Of a DNA stretch of 64,000 bases, positions 19,521 through 30,000 are shown piece after piece; the stretch's first letter is position 1, and every line of letters starts with the position of its first letter. This DNA comes from Lentimicrobiaceae bacterium. Its GTDB lineage: Bacteria > Bacteroidota > Bacteroidia > Bacteroidales > JALOCA01. The stretch covers positions 103,094 to 167,093 of the forward strand of contig JALOCA010000002.1 of the NCBI GenBank assembly GCA_023227965.1, given 5' to 3'. Under the pieces are notes generated by a model. That model made no database searches and had not been told where the DNA came from. It saw only the letters and a list, made by a program, of their open reading frames with translations. A program made the position numbers and the translations under genes.

Positions 19521-21131
19521 ATGAAAAGAGAAGAATCGTCCTTCGGGAGAAGGAAACCTGATGAAAAGCATTCTGATGAAAAATCAGTATCTGGCAAAAG
19601 ACCCCGGATAACAACTTACGGAGTGAAAAAATCTGAACCCTCTTACAAGGAAAAATCAAGAGATAAACACGAACGTCCCTACAAAGAAAGAAAATCCGGG
19701 AAGGAAGACGGTGCAAAACCTTACGAACGTAAACCTTATGGCGAAAGAAGTCCTCGTCGCGAAAGTAATGACAAACCTTACGAACGTAAACCCTACGGAG
19801 AAAGACGTCCACGTCGTGAAAGTGAAGACAAACCCTACGAGCGTAAACCCTATGGCGAAAGAAGTCCTCGTCGTGAAAGTGAAGACAAACCTTACGAACG
19901 TAAACCCTATAGCGAAAGACGTCCTCGTCGTGAAAGTGAAGGCAAACCCTACGAACGTAAACCCTATGGCGAAAGACGTCCACGTCGTGAAAGTGAAGGC
20001 AAACCTTACGAACGTAAACCCTATGGCGAAAGACGTCCACGTCGTGAAAGTGAAGACAAACCTTACGAACGTAAACCCTACGGTGAAAGACGTCCTCGTC
20101 GCGAAAGTGAAGACAAACCTTACGAACGTAAACCTTATGGCGAAAGAAGTCCTCGTCGCGAAAGTGAAGACAAACCCTACGAGCGTAAACCCTATGGCGA
20201 AAGACGTCCTCGTCGCGAAAGTGATGACAAATCCTACGAACGCAAAAAACCGGAAGAAGAAAGCGACAGCAAGCCCTTTATAATCACAAGAAGTTGGGAT
20301 GCAGGCGACGAAAAACCCCGCCGAAAAACAAAAGAATTCAAAGAACGCCCTAAAACCAGGTTCGATACAAAAAACAAATCTGATGAAGACGCTGATATGC
20401 ACAGCAAAAAAGATGAAGACGGCTTAATCCGACTCAACAAATACCTTTCCAATGCAGGAGTGTGTTCACGCCGCGAAGCCGACGAATTGATTCAGGCAGG
20501 AGCCGTTTCCGTAAATGGAGTCATCATCACGGAACTGGGGCATAAAATTTCGCCCGACGACAAAGTGCAATATGGAGGTGAAACTCTTCATCGCGAAAAG
20601 TACCAATATGTCTTGCTTAATAAGCCCAAAGGATACATTACTACCCTCGACGACCCCGATGAAAGAAAAACCGTGATGCTTCTGGTTCAGGATGCCTGTA
20701 AAGAGCGCATTTATCCTGTTGGCAGACTCGACAGGAACACTACTGGGCTATTGCTGTTCACCAATGATGGCGAACTGACGAAAAAGCTGACCCATCCACG
20801 TTACAATATCCGGAAAATTTATCATGCTACCCTTGATAAATCCCTTACACATAACGATTTTTTACAACTTACCGAAGGTGTCGAACTCGAAGACGGTTTC
20901 ATAAAAATAGACGAACTGGCTTATGTAGGTGAAGGGAAAAAAGAATTGGGGTTGGAAATTCATTCCGGGCAAAACAGAGTTGTCCGTCGTTTATTCGAAC
21001 ATTTGGGATACGATGTTGTTAAGTTAGATCGGGTTTCTTTTGCCGGACTTACCAAAAAAGACCTGCCCCGTGGAAAATGTCGCCATCTTACCCAACAGGA
21101 AATAAATTTTCTGAAAATGATGAAAGCGTAA
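19521..21131 (+). CDS. RluB/RsuA-family rRNA pseudouridine synthase with repetitive N-terminus
   Basis: The 536-residue protein has two parts. Residues about 1-290 are a low-complexity, very basic region holding nine tandem 19-residue repeats. From about residue 298 it is a standard RluB/RsuA-type enzyme: an S4 RNA-binding domain (RLNKYLSNAGVCSRREADEL), then the catalytic domain with GRLDRNTTGLLLFTNDG, whose Asp is the nucleophile. It isomerises uridine in ribosomal RNA. Bacteroidota versions often carry Lys/Arg-rich N-terminal extensions; the regularity here is striking. The extension probably binds RNA without fixed structure. Confidence 0.92.
   Translation: MKREESSFGRRKPDEKHSDEKSVSGKRPRITTYGVKKSEPSYKEKSRDKHERPYKERKSGKEDGAKPYERKPYGERSPRRESNDKPYERKPYGERRPRRESEDKPYERKPYGERSPRRESEDKPYERKPYSERRPRRESEGKPYERKPYGERRPRRESEGKPYERKPYGERRPRRESEDKPYERKPYGERRPRRESEDKPYERKPYGERSPRRESEDKPYERKPYGERRPRRESDDKSYERKKPEEESDSKPFIITRSWDAGDEKPRRKTKEFKERPKTRFDTKNKSDEDADMHSKKDEDGLIRLNKYLSNAGVCSRREADELIQAGAVSVNGVIITELGHKISPDDKVQYGGETLHREKYQYVLLNKPKGYITTLDDPDERKTVMLLVQDACKERIYPVGRLDRNTTGLLLFTNDGELTKKLTHPRYNIRKIYHATLDKSLTHNDFLQLTEGVELEDGFIKIDELAYVGEGKKELGLEIHSGQNRVVRRLFEHLGYDVVKLDRVSFAGLTKKDLPRGKCRHLTQQEINFLKMMKA
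19716..20228 (+). repeat. Nine 57-bp tandem repeats inside the pseudouridine synthase gene
   Basis: Nine units of 57 bases, each coding for a variant of KPYERKPYGERRPRRESED, run head to tail; a tenth decayed unit (KSYERKK) follows. Units differ mainly at silent sites (cct/cca, cgt/cgc, tat/tac) and at R/S, D/G and E/N positions, so the array has been under coding constraint. Confidence 0.95.
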
Positions 21132-21178
21132 TCAAATTTTTACAATTTTCGCACCCCAAAATTAACAAACCGAACATT

Positions 21179-24100
21179 ATGTACATGAAAAAGTTCATTA
21201 TCATCTGTTTTATTTTCACTGGCATAATCACAATATCTGCCTTTGCACAACAATACCCCACCCGCGAGCAAATTAAAAAACACCCTTTAAAATATAAGGT
21301 GGATTACCGGATAGACAATATGGCCTACTGGAAAAGAATGGCTAACTTAGGACTGGTAACTACTGCTCCTATTCAAAAAGTACCCAAGGCTATATTTACA
21401 GGAAATAATATCAATTCTAAGAGTGTATTAACTACTAATTCACTGGACGTTTGTATTACTTCAGAAAATTCCACACAAAGTGAAAATTCTGTCTTTATAA
21501 GTCCTTTGAATCCAGATAATGCGCTCAACTCCAATAATTCAACCCCTTTACCCGCAGGAAGCGTTTACGGTGCTGACCATTTTATTACCAATGATGAAGG
21601 CAATACTTGGGATGGCTCCATTTACGGTGCCGGCGGCGGCGATCAGGGCGACCCGACAACTGCCATCGGAAACAATGGACATATGTTTGTTGGATTCATT
21701 CACAGCAACAACGGTCAGGGCGTTTCTCATTCTACTGATGGGGGAACCACCTGGACTTCGGTAGTTGTTGCACCGGGTCCTCCGGGTTGGAACAGCCTTC
21801 TCGACAAAAACCATTTATGGATTGACAATTCTACAACAAGTGTTTACGATGGTAATCTTTACGATGCCTGGACAAACTTTGGCGGTTCAAATAATAACCA
21901 GATTGAAATTTCCCGTTCAACCGACGATGGACTCACCTGGTCAGCCCCGCAAAGCATAAGCAATGCAGTTAGTGCAGGAAGCCATAACCAGGGTGTGAAT
22001 ATCAGCACCGGTCCTGACGGACAGGTATATGTTTGCTGGGTTGTGTATGATGCAGGTGTGATGGATGAAAAAGCCATTGGATTTACCAGATCAACCGACG
22101 GTGGGGTTACTTATCAGCCGGCAATCAGAGCCATAAACAATCTGAAAGGAATCCGTACAGGCGGAACGTCAAAAAATATGCGCGTAAACTCCTTCCCATC
22201 CATGACTGTTGACATCAGTAACAGCGGACATCGTGGTACCATTTACATTGTTTGGGCTAACAAAGGAGTTCCCGGAATAAACACCGGCAGCGACATAGAT
22301 GTTTACCTTATTAAATCCACTGATGGCGGAACCACCTGGTCGAATCCCAAAAAGATTAATACTGATGCTCCCGGTGCTGGCAAACAACATTACTTCCCAT
22401 GGATTACCTGCGACCCAATTACCGGCACCCTCAGCGTGATTTTTTACGACGACCGTAATGTAACCAGTTCCCAATGCGAAGTATGGTGTGCCAATTCTTA
22501 CGACGGCGGAGAAACCTGGGCAGATTTTAAAGTCAGTGATATCGCTTTTACTCCAACTCCGATTCCCGGCCTTGCCAGCTCTTATTTTGGCGATTACCTC
22601 GCCATAAGTGCAAGAAATGGGCAGGTTTATCCGGTTTGGACTGATAACCGTTCGGGTCATGCTCTTACTTATGCCTCACCCTATGTAACAGGAATGGCTC
22701 CGGTTGCAACAGTTTTCCCGATTCCGGTTGATTCTTCCAAACAAGTTCTTCCTTTTACAAAACTGCATTGGCAGGATACCAGTAACGTAAGCCCGGCTAC
22801 CCTTTTCAAAATTTACCTCGGAACTGATAATCCTCCTACCAATATCGTAAGCGGAGGCATGGTAATGGATACGGTATTCATTCCTTCTCATTCTTTACCC
22901 GAAAATTCTACCATCTATTGGAGAGTAGATGCTTACAATGGTTTTGGAAATACTTCCGGAAACGTTTGGAGTTTTACTACTTTGCCTCCTGTTGAAGAAG
23001 ATTTTGAAAGCGGAGATTTTACCAGATACCAATGGAATTTTAACGAACAGCCCTGGACTGTTACTAACCTTGCAAAACGCAATGGGGGTTACTCTGCCAA
23101 ATCAGGCATCGTAAATGTTGGCGATACCTCTGCCATGCACCTGCAACTGGAACTTGCTGTTACCGATACCCTGCATTTCTGGGTAAAAACAACCACCATG
23201 GAAACAGTGAACCACCTTGAATTTGCTGTGGACGGGCAGGTGATGGAAACATGGAGCGGAACTCTCGACTGGACACAGGCAGCAATACCGGTTACTGCTG
23301 GTTTACACAACTATGAATGGCGTTATGTGAAAACAGCCCAGGATACCACTATCATTGATGCTGTTTGGGTTGATTATATTGATTTCCCCATGTTAAGCCC
23401 AATTACTGCCGTAGCCGGTAACGACGACGACATTTGTGTGGGTCAAACTTATCAGCTCAACGGGAGTTCAGTAAATTACTCTACTGTTCAATGGACTACC
23501 TCCGGAAACGGTACTTTCAATAATTCCGGCATACTAAATCCTGTATATACCCCTGGCAGCATTGACATTACACAGGGATTTGCAAAGCTTGTTTTAACGG
23601 TAACCTGTGGTTGTGGTGATGTTCTGAGCGATACGCTTATCCTTAGTATTCACGCTATTCCTTCGGCCTTTACCATACAAGGTGGCGGCGGATACTGCGA
23701 AGGCGGCAGCGGCGTAAGCATCAGCCTTAACGGCTCACAAACCAATATAGATTATGAATTATTACTGAACAATACTCCTACCGGTTACATTCTTCCGGGA
23801 ACCGGTTCATCGTTGCTTTTTGAAAATGTTACTGTTCCCGGCACTTACAAAATAAAAGCAGCAAATGCTTATGGCTGCGAACGGGCTATGACCGGGCAGG
23901 TAAGCGTTCTGTTGTATCCTCTTCCTGTGGTACAGTTGGGTAGCGATACTATCATTTGTGTTAATCATGTTATTGAACTCGACGCTACCATACCCAACGC
24001 ACAAAACTATCTGTGGCAACCCTTTGGGCAAACCACTCCAACCATCATGGTGGATTCTACCGGCGTAGGTGCAGGTGTACAGACTTACTCGGTGTTAGTA

Positions 24101-24430
24101 ACCGACAACAATGGCTGTCAGACTACCGACGACATTACCATTACTTTCGATCCCTGTACCGGAATTACTGGCTATGTGAAAGGGCTTAAAGTGGATATAT
24201 CGCCTAACCCGGCAAGCGAAAATGTTTATCTGACCCTTATTACCGATAAGAACTGTCAGTTTGGTGTAAAAATCACCAATGCTGCCAACCAGGAGTTTTA
24301 CCATCAGCGGATGACAGTTAATGGAAAGATGATCAAGACCATTGATATAAGTTCTTTGGCAAGAGGCATTTATTTCGTTCATATCGAAGGAAACAAAACA
24401 AAACTTATCCGTAAACTGATAGTTCAGTAA
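21179..24430 (+). CDS. T9SS-secreted sialidase-like Asp-box (BNR) protein
   Basis: I chose the ATG at 21179; it begins a signal peptide (MYMKKFIIICFIF to SAFAQ), while the ATG at 21077 lies inside the previous gene. The 1083-residue protein carries five Asp-box motifs (STDGGTTW, STDDGLTW, STDGGVTY, STDGGTTW, SYDGGETW) that mark a beta-propeller of the sialidase type. A fibronectin-like segment, a MAM-like beta-sandwich (EEDFESGDF..., about 640-760) and PKD-like regions follow. The C-terminal 80 residues form a T9SS sorting domain (VDISPNPASENVYL ... GIYFVHIEG). The catalytic Arg triad of true sialidases is not evident, so the activity is uncertain. Confidence 0.85.
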   Translation: MYMKKFIIICFIFTGIITISAFAQQYPTREQIKKHPLKYKVDYRIDNMAYWKRMANLGLVTTAPIQKVPKAIFTGNNINSKSVLTTNSLDVCITSENSTQSENSVFISPLNPDNALNSNNSTPLPAGSVYGADHFITNDEGNTWDGSIYGAGGGDQGDPTTAIGNNGHMFVGFIHSNNGQGVSHSTDGGTTWTSVVVAPGPPGWNSLLDKNHLWIDNSTTSVYDGNLYDAWTNFGGSNNNQIEISRSTDDGLTWSAPQSISNAVSAGSHNQGVNISTGPDGQVYVCWVVYDAGVMDEKAIGFTRSTDGGVTYQPAIRAINNLKGIRTGGTSKNMRVNSFPSMTVDISNSGHRGTIYIVWANKGVPGINTGSDIDVYLIKSTDGGTTWSNPKKINTDAPGAGKQHYFPWITCDPITGTLSVIFYDDRNVTSSQCEVWCANSYDGGETWADFKVSDIAFTPTPIPGLASSYFGDYLAISARNGQVYPVWTDNRSGHALTYASPYVTGMAPVATVFPIPVDSSKQVLPFTKLHWQDTSNVSPATLFKIYLGTDNPPTNIVSGGMVMDTVFIPSHSLPENSTIYWRVDAYNGFGNTSGNVWSFTTLPPVEEDFESGDFTRYQWNFNEQPWTVTNLAKRNGGYSAKSGIVNVGDTSAMHLQLELAVTDTLHFWVKTTTMETVNHLEFAVDGQVMETWSGTLDWTQAAIPVTAGLHNYEWRYVKTAQDTTIIDAVWVDYIDFPMLSPITAVAGNDDDICVGQTYQLNGSSVNYSTVQWTTSGNGTFNNSGILNPVYTPGSIDITQGFAKLVLTVTCGCGDVLSDTLILSIHAIPSAFTIQGGGGYCEGGSGVSISLNGSQTNIDYELLLNNTPTGYILPGTGSSLLFENVTVPGTYKIKAANAYGCERAMTGQVSVLLYPLPVVQLGSDTIICVNHVIELDATIPNAQNYLWQPFGQTTPTIMVDSTGVGAGVQTYSVLVTDNNGCQTTDDITITFDPCTGITGYVKGLKVDISPNPASENVYLTLITDKNCQFGVKITNAANQEFYHQRMTVNGKMIKTIDISSLARGIYFVHIEGNKTKLIRKLIVQ

Positions 24431-24500
24431 GATAATAACCTGAATTCGGCGTAAGGTTGCAAACCATTCTATGATTTCGCTATCGCTCAGCAGTCAATGG

Positions 24501-25655
24501 CTAAATAAAAGAAAGTGCTAATGCACGGGTTTCCCGGTCGGTTTGTACATAATCGTCAAATGAAGGGTGCAGGACAAAAGAAGCTTTCGCCATACATTTT
24601 TCGATGATTTCCGGAATTTGCAGAAAACCTGTTTTGTCATTAAGAAATGCAGCAACCGCTATTTCGTTGGCGGCATTTAATATACAAGGCATATTCCCTC
24701 CCTGTTCCAGCGCAGCATAGGCAAACATAAGGCAACGGAAGGTAGTGATATCGGGTTTTTCAAAGGTGAGTTGAGGAAAATCCGTAAACAAGAAACGTGG
24801 AAAACTGGTCGCCAAACGGTGGGGGTATGATAGGGCATATTGTATCGGCAGCCGCATATCGGGCAGTCCCATCTGGGCTTTCAGCGAGCCGTCGGCAAAC
24901 TGCACCAGCGAATGGATGATGGACTGTGGATGAATAATCACTTCTATCTGCGAAGCTGCCATCCCGAAAAGCCAGTGTGCTTCTATCACTTCCAGCCCTT
25001 TGTTCATCAATGTGGCAGAATCAATGGTAACCTTGCAACCCATATTCCAGTTGGGATGTTTCAGCGCCATTTCCTTGGTAACTTTCGCAAGATAATCATT
25101 GTTTTTCCCCCTGAACGGACCACCCGAAGCCGTCAGGATAATTTTTTCCACCGGATTGTGAAATTCACCTGCAAGGCATTGAAATATTGCTGAATGTTCC
25201 GAATCAATAGGGTAAATATTTACGCCTTTTTCTCTTGCAAAGCGGGTAACCAGTTCGCCGGCTACCACCAGGGCTTCTTTGTTGGCAAGGGCTATGGGCT
25301 TCCCGGCATTAATGGCATGCATAGTAGGCTGCAAGCCGGAAAAGCCTACCAATGCTGTCAGTACGATGTCAATAGAATCACTTTCGGTGATTTGTGTTAA
25401 GGATGCCTCGCCTGAAAATACTTTGATGTCATGCGGTTGTAAAGCATCGGAAACTTCGCGATAGTGCTTTTCGTTGACTATCACCACGGCATTGGGTTTA
25501 AATTCCAACGCCTGTTTAATCAGCAAATCGGTATTAGTATTGGCAGTAAGCACTTCCGCCTCAAAAACCTCCGGATGGTTTCGGATTACTTCCAGTGCCT
25601 GGGTTCCGATGGAGCCTGTAGAGCCTAAAACGGCAATTCTTTTTTTTGCTACCAA
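24501..25655 (-). CDS. dxr: 1-deoxy-D-xylulose 5-phosphate reductoisomerase
   Basis: The 384 residues are standard for DXR/IspC: the NADPH motif AVLGSTGSIGTQ at the start, ALANKEALV, PIDSEHSAIFQ, the TASGGPFR loop and KMTIDSATLMNKGLE-like metal-site region. It converts DXP to MEP, the second step of non-mevalonate isoprenoid synthesis. The start overlaps the stop of the M23 peptidase gene by seven bases, so the two are coupled. Confidence 0.97.
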   Translation of the reverse strand: MVAKKRIAVLGSTGSIGTQALEVIRNHPEVFEAEVLTANTNTDLLIKQALEFKPNAVVIVNEKHYREVSDALQPHDIKVFSGEASLTQITESDSIDIVLTALVGFSGLQPTMHAINAGKPIALANKEALVVAGELVTRFAREKGVNIYPIDSEHSAIFQCLAGEFHNPVEKIILTASGGPFRGKNNDYLAKVTKEMALKHPNWNMGCKVTIDSATLMNKGLEVIEAHWLFGMAASQIEVIIHPQSIIHSLVQFADGSLKAQMGLPDMRLPIQYALSYPHRLATSFPRFLFTDFPQLTFEKPDITTFRCLMFAYAALEQGGNMPCILNAANEIAVAAFLNDKTGFLQIPEIIEKCMAKASFVLHPSFDDYVQTDRETRALALSFI

Positions 25656-26557
25656 CTGATGTAGTCTTTAGGGTTTACCGGACTTCCATTGTACCAAAGT
25701 TCAAAGTGCATGTGGGGTCCTGAAGATACTTCTCCGGTTTCGCCTACAATGGCTACAGGTTCTCCGGCATGTACATAATCGCCTTGTTGTTTGAGCAAAA
25801 CGGAACAATGTTTATAGAAAGTGATGATGTTGCCTGTGTGCTGAATAGCCAACACCCATCCGTGTTCTAATGTCCAGTTAGCAAGAACAACGGTTCCGCT
25901 AAGTGCGGCTTTAATGGCTTCATTTTTTTGTGCAGCCACATCTATACCAAAATGGCGGTTCTGGCTATTGAAATTACTTATAATCATGCCTTTTAAAGGG
26001 CAATAGAAATTAACACTTCCTATATAGGAATTACTTACTCCTAACCCCTCTGAAGAAGTTTCGTTGCTGCTGAGCAGTGCGTATTTATTCTGGTTTTCCA
26101 CCTCCACTCTGAGTAGCGAATCATCCGGGCTGCGCCTGTCGCTGATTTCGGAATAGGAAGTTGCCTTGGCAGTATCTTTGGTAAGGGAATAATCCGGGTG
26201 CAGGTCGTTGCCTGTGATGATATTTTTCAGGTTGGAGATGTATTTGTCCTTTTGTTGTAAAACCTGTTCTATGGAATCGGTTTTCAAGCCAAGTTCGTAC
26301 ACATTCTTCTGCAATCCCACGCTGGAATAACCAGGTATGTACTCGCGCAACGGGGTGAAGGCAATAATGTATGTGGTAAGAAATACAAGCAAAATGGATA
26401 ATGTGCCCAGTGCAATAAAAACATTCAGCCTCGACAATTTGAACGAAAGTTTTTCTTCCAGCGTGCTTTCATTCATAATCACCAGGCGGTATTTATCCCT
26501 GAGTTTCTGATACCATTTGATGGTATTATGTTTGCTATGTTTTCTTTTTCTGCGCAA
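25649..26557 (-). CDS. M23-family (LytM-type) peptidase, membrane anchored
   Basis: The 302-residue protein has a basic cytoplasmic N-terminus, one membrane helix (about 48-70; VFIALGTLSILLVFLTTYII), a coiled-coil segment (about 85-115) and a C-terminal M23 domain. The zinc ligands are visible in NRHFGIDVA (HxxxD) and GPHMHFELW (HxH). M23 enzymes cut peptide cross-links in peptidoglycan; with intact ligands this one should be active. It lies directly upstream of dxr on the - strand. Confidence 0.92.
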   Translation of the reverse strand: MRRKRKHSKHNTIKWYQKLRDKYRLVIMNESTLEEKLSFKLSRLNVFIALGTLSILLVFLTTYIIAFTPLREYIPGYSSVGLQKNVYELGLKTDSIEQVLQQKDKYISNLKNIITGNDLHPDYSLTKDTAKATSYSEISDRRSPDDSLLRVEVENQNKYALLSSNETSSEGLGVSNSYIGSVNFYCPLKGMIISNFNSQNRHFGIDVAAQKNEAIKAALSGTVVLANWTLEHGWVLAIQHTGNIITFYKHCSVLLKQQGDYVHAGEPVAIVGETGEVSSGPHMHFELWYNGSPVNPKDYISW

Positions 26558-27003
26558 TTGTTTTGTGTGTTGTTTTCCAGTGTGTTTATTGTAACTTTAT
26601 TTTTGGCAAATATCGTAATTTTTCAGAGAAAGATTAATATTTCAGGATTTTAACTTTGTTTAACAGAAAAAGAAAATAAACGTATAAAAGCGAAAAACAC
26701 GTGTAATTATTTATAAATGTGCAAACAAGTACATTTTTCATTGGAGTCAATTTTATATATTTCCGGTAATGGCAAACAAATAGCAAGTTTACGGAATTTT
26801 CTTCCCCCTTGCATTGTCCGCATAGAGCAAATTACTATATCGTTTTCCGGTACAATTGTATCTGAAATACTATTGTATTGGTTATTAACATATAACTATT
26901 AAATAATTTAATAAGATACTGGAATAAACTCGTATCTAATAAAAATAAAAATTGTGTATTTTTACGCCCTTCACTTTTGTTAAATTAACCATTCTATTGT
27001 TGT
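26558..27003. other. Gene-free AT-rich stretch
   Basis: These 446 bases separate divergent genes. A 61-codon frame at 26717-26902 has no recognisable features and is judged chance. No clear TAnnTTTG promoter or hairpin was found, although regulatory sites for both flanking genes must lie here. Confidence 0.6.
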
Positions 27004-30000
27004 ATGAAAAAATGTACTTTCCTCCTGCTTTTTTCCGCAGTTATTTGTTTTTCAGTTTATGCTCAAAAAGAAAAGACCAACCCGGAACTTAAACCCCTTT
27101 CGGCATCCGAACTTGAAAAACTGGCTTCTATTCCTGAGCTTGTCCTTCCGGCAGGATCCAGTGATGATGAACGTCCCTATGCTGTCGATAATTCACAATT
27201 ACCATATTTCAGACCCTTATACCAACAATCGGGTCTGGAATGCGGACAAGCCAGCAGTTTGGGATTAGGACTTACTTACGAACTAAATTGCGCCAGAAAC
27301 CTCCCGGGGAATGTGCCAGCTAATCAGCAGGCAACACATTTTGCCTTCAATTTTATTAATGGCGGTGGCGATTGCGGGGTAAGCTACTTCGAAACCTGGT
27401 ATGTAGTAAAAAATTGCGGAAATCCTAATGTTCAGGAATACGGAGGTACACCTTACTATGGGGGATCATCTCGGTGGATGAGTGGCTACGACCTGTATTA
27501 CAATGCAATGAAAAACCGTATCCGTCAAATGTTTGCCATTAAAGTAAATACAGAAGAAGGATTGAATACTTTGAAGGGATGGTTGTATAATCATTTGAAC
27601 GGAAGTGCACACGGCGGTGTTGCACAAATGTATATTTCCTATACCAGCCCGGGCAACACTCTGCCTACCGGAACCCCAGAAGCGGGCAAACACGTGATTT
27701 TATCGTTTGGAGGAAGCCCCAACCACGGATTGACGATAGTAGGGTATAACGATTCCATACGATGGGATTTTAATAACGACGGACAGTACACCAATAATCT
27801 TGACACCAATGGCGATGGAATAGTGGATATGAAAGACTGGGAAGTAGGTGGTTATAAAGTTGCCAATACCTATGGAGGCATTAATACCTGGGGAGATCAG
27901 GGCTTTTCGTATGTGATGTATCGCACTTTTGCCGAACAATTGGAAGAAGGAGGAATATGGAATAGTGCCGTTCATGGGGTTTATGTAAATGAAAATTACG
28001 ACCCACAACTTACTATCAAAGCCACAGTTACCCATTCTAACCGCAGTAAAATAAAAATTATTCCCGGCATTGCCCTCTATCAGGCTGCCACGGAACCTGA
28101 TTTTACTCTTGATTTACCCATTTTTGACTTCCAAGGAGGAGACCTTTATATGCAGGGAGGAAGTTCTACAGCAGATAAAACTCTTGAATTCGGTCTCGAT
28201 ATCACTCCTTTATTAAGTTATATACAGAGCGGTTCTTCTGTAAAAATATTTCTCCAGCTTGCGGAAGACGATCCATCCAACGCTGCCACAGGTAAAATCC
28301 TGAGTTTCTCAGTAATGGATTATACCGGCACAGGCATTGTGGAATACCCCTGTTCGCAAACCAATGTTCCAATTGTTGAAAATGGTATTACTACACTTGA
28401 TGTAAATCTACCTCTGAGTTTTAACAAAACGGAAATTACCACCGATTCTCTCCCCTTAGCTACCCTTTATCAGCCTTATGATTATACTTTATCAGCTTTG
28501 GGCGGTCGCCCGCCTTACCAGTGGGAAACTGCCAGTATGTATTCCGAACGAGACTCTACCGCCACATTTCCCCTGATAAATGCACACCAGGTTAACCTTT
28601 CGGGAACAGAAAATGGAATTGCCGAGCAGCCCTTGGATTTTTCATTTCCTTACTATGGAAAAATGTATGATAAAGTGTATGTTCATGGCGATGGGTATCT
28701 TATGTTTACCAACGAAGATTATCCATGGACTTTTATCATTGCCTATAAATCATTCATGAAGAATATAAAAGCCATTGCACCCTTTTCACTTAAAACAGTC
28801 TCTATCAATGCTGGCGATGGTGATGGAGTTTGGTATGAAGGCGATGCCAATTGTGCTGCTTTTAGGTGGAAAGCCTCTCTGTGGGATAATCCTTCGGGCA
28901 CCGACCTTAATTTTGCAATAAAAATTTATCCTTCCGGAAAAATTGAATTCTATTACGGCGAAATTGTTTCTGTAGGTTATTTACAATGGTTTTCTGGTAT
29001 TTCCGAAGGCAATGGCTATGATTACATTCTACGCTACGACTATGGCGACCAGCCTCCCGCAGCGAATTCGGTAAAAAAATACAGTTCCACACCTTACCCC
29101 TACGAAATGCAATTGAGCAGTAACGGAGAATTCAGCGGAGCACCCATGCAGGTATACGATAGTTGCATGATAAAATTTGTTGTAACCGACAATAACAACA
29201 TTCGCACGATAAAAACCCTGCCGTTTACTACCAAGGGACTTGGAATTACTTACAACATACTGTCGGGTGGCGATGATGTAGTAGAATATGCCGAAGAAGC
29301 CGCGCTTACACTTATGCTAAACAATACCAATACACAACCTTTCCAGGGAACAGAAATGTGGCTCAAATGCAATGACTCATTAATTCAATTGACTGACAGT
29401 ACAGAAAACGTTGGAACCATTCCCGCCTCACAATCGGTTTCTTTCAGCAATGCATTTGGTTTTACGGTTGCTGATGTTGTACCCGAGGGCTATGCCATAC
29501 CCATGACGGTTTATATTGCTTCTCTTACCGATACCCTTTCAAGGCAGTTTACCATCATCCTCCATTCACCCGTTCTCACCATCGGAAATATTACAATTAA
29601 CGATGGAGCAAACGGAAGTCTTGATCCGGGAGAAACTGCCGATATGATTGTTGAACTTAAAAATACCGGCGGAGCTAAGGCCACCGGAATACTTGCAAAT
29701 ATAAATTGTATAAATCCCGAAATTACTGTAAATAATGCACATTTTCAGAGTGATACACTCTCTGCCGGAGCCACCTTGCCCCTTGTATTCAATATTACCG
29801 CATCTTCTGGAATTGCAATCGGCAACGTAGTAACATTCCCTCTGAGTATACAAACGGATTATGATTATGGCATTTCCGATACCCTTGCCATTACCGTCGG
29901 ACTGATTGCAGAAACTTTCGAATCGGGCAATTTTTCGAGTTACGACTGGCAATTTTCAGGAAATGCTGACTGGCAGATCGTGGAAACCAATCCCTATGAA

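Noticed and set aside
19411..20402. Long open frames on both strands overlapping the 57-bp repeats (for example 19656-20402 and 19411-20040 on the - strand, 19711-20283 on the +)
   Set aside because: The repeat length is a multiple of three, so any frame without a stop in one unit stays open across the array. The S4/RluB-linked frame is the one joined to a known domain.
26717..26902. 61-codon frame between divergent genes
   Set aside because: No domain, poor composition, and located in a regulatory region.
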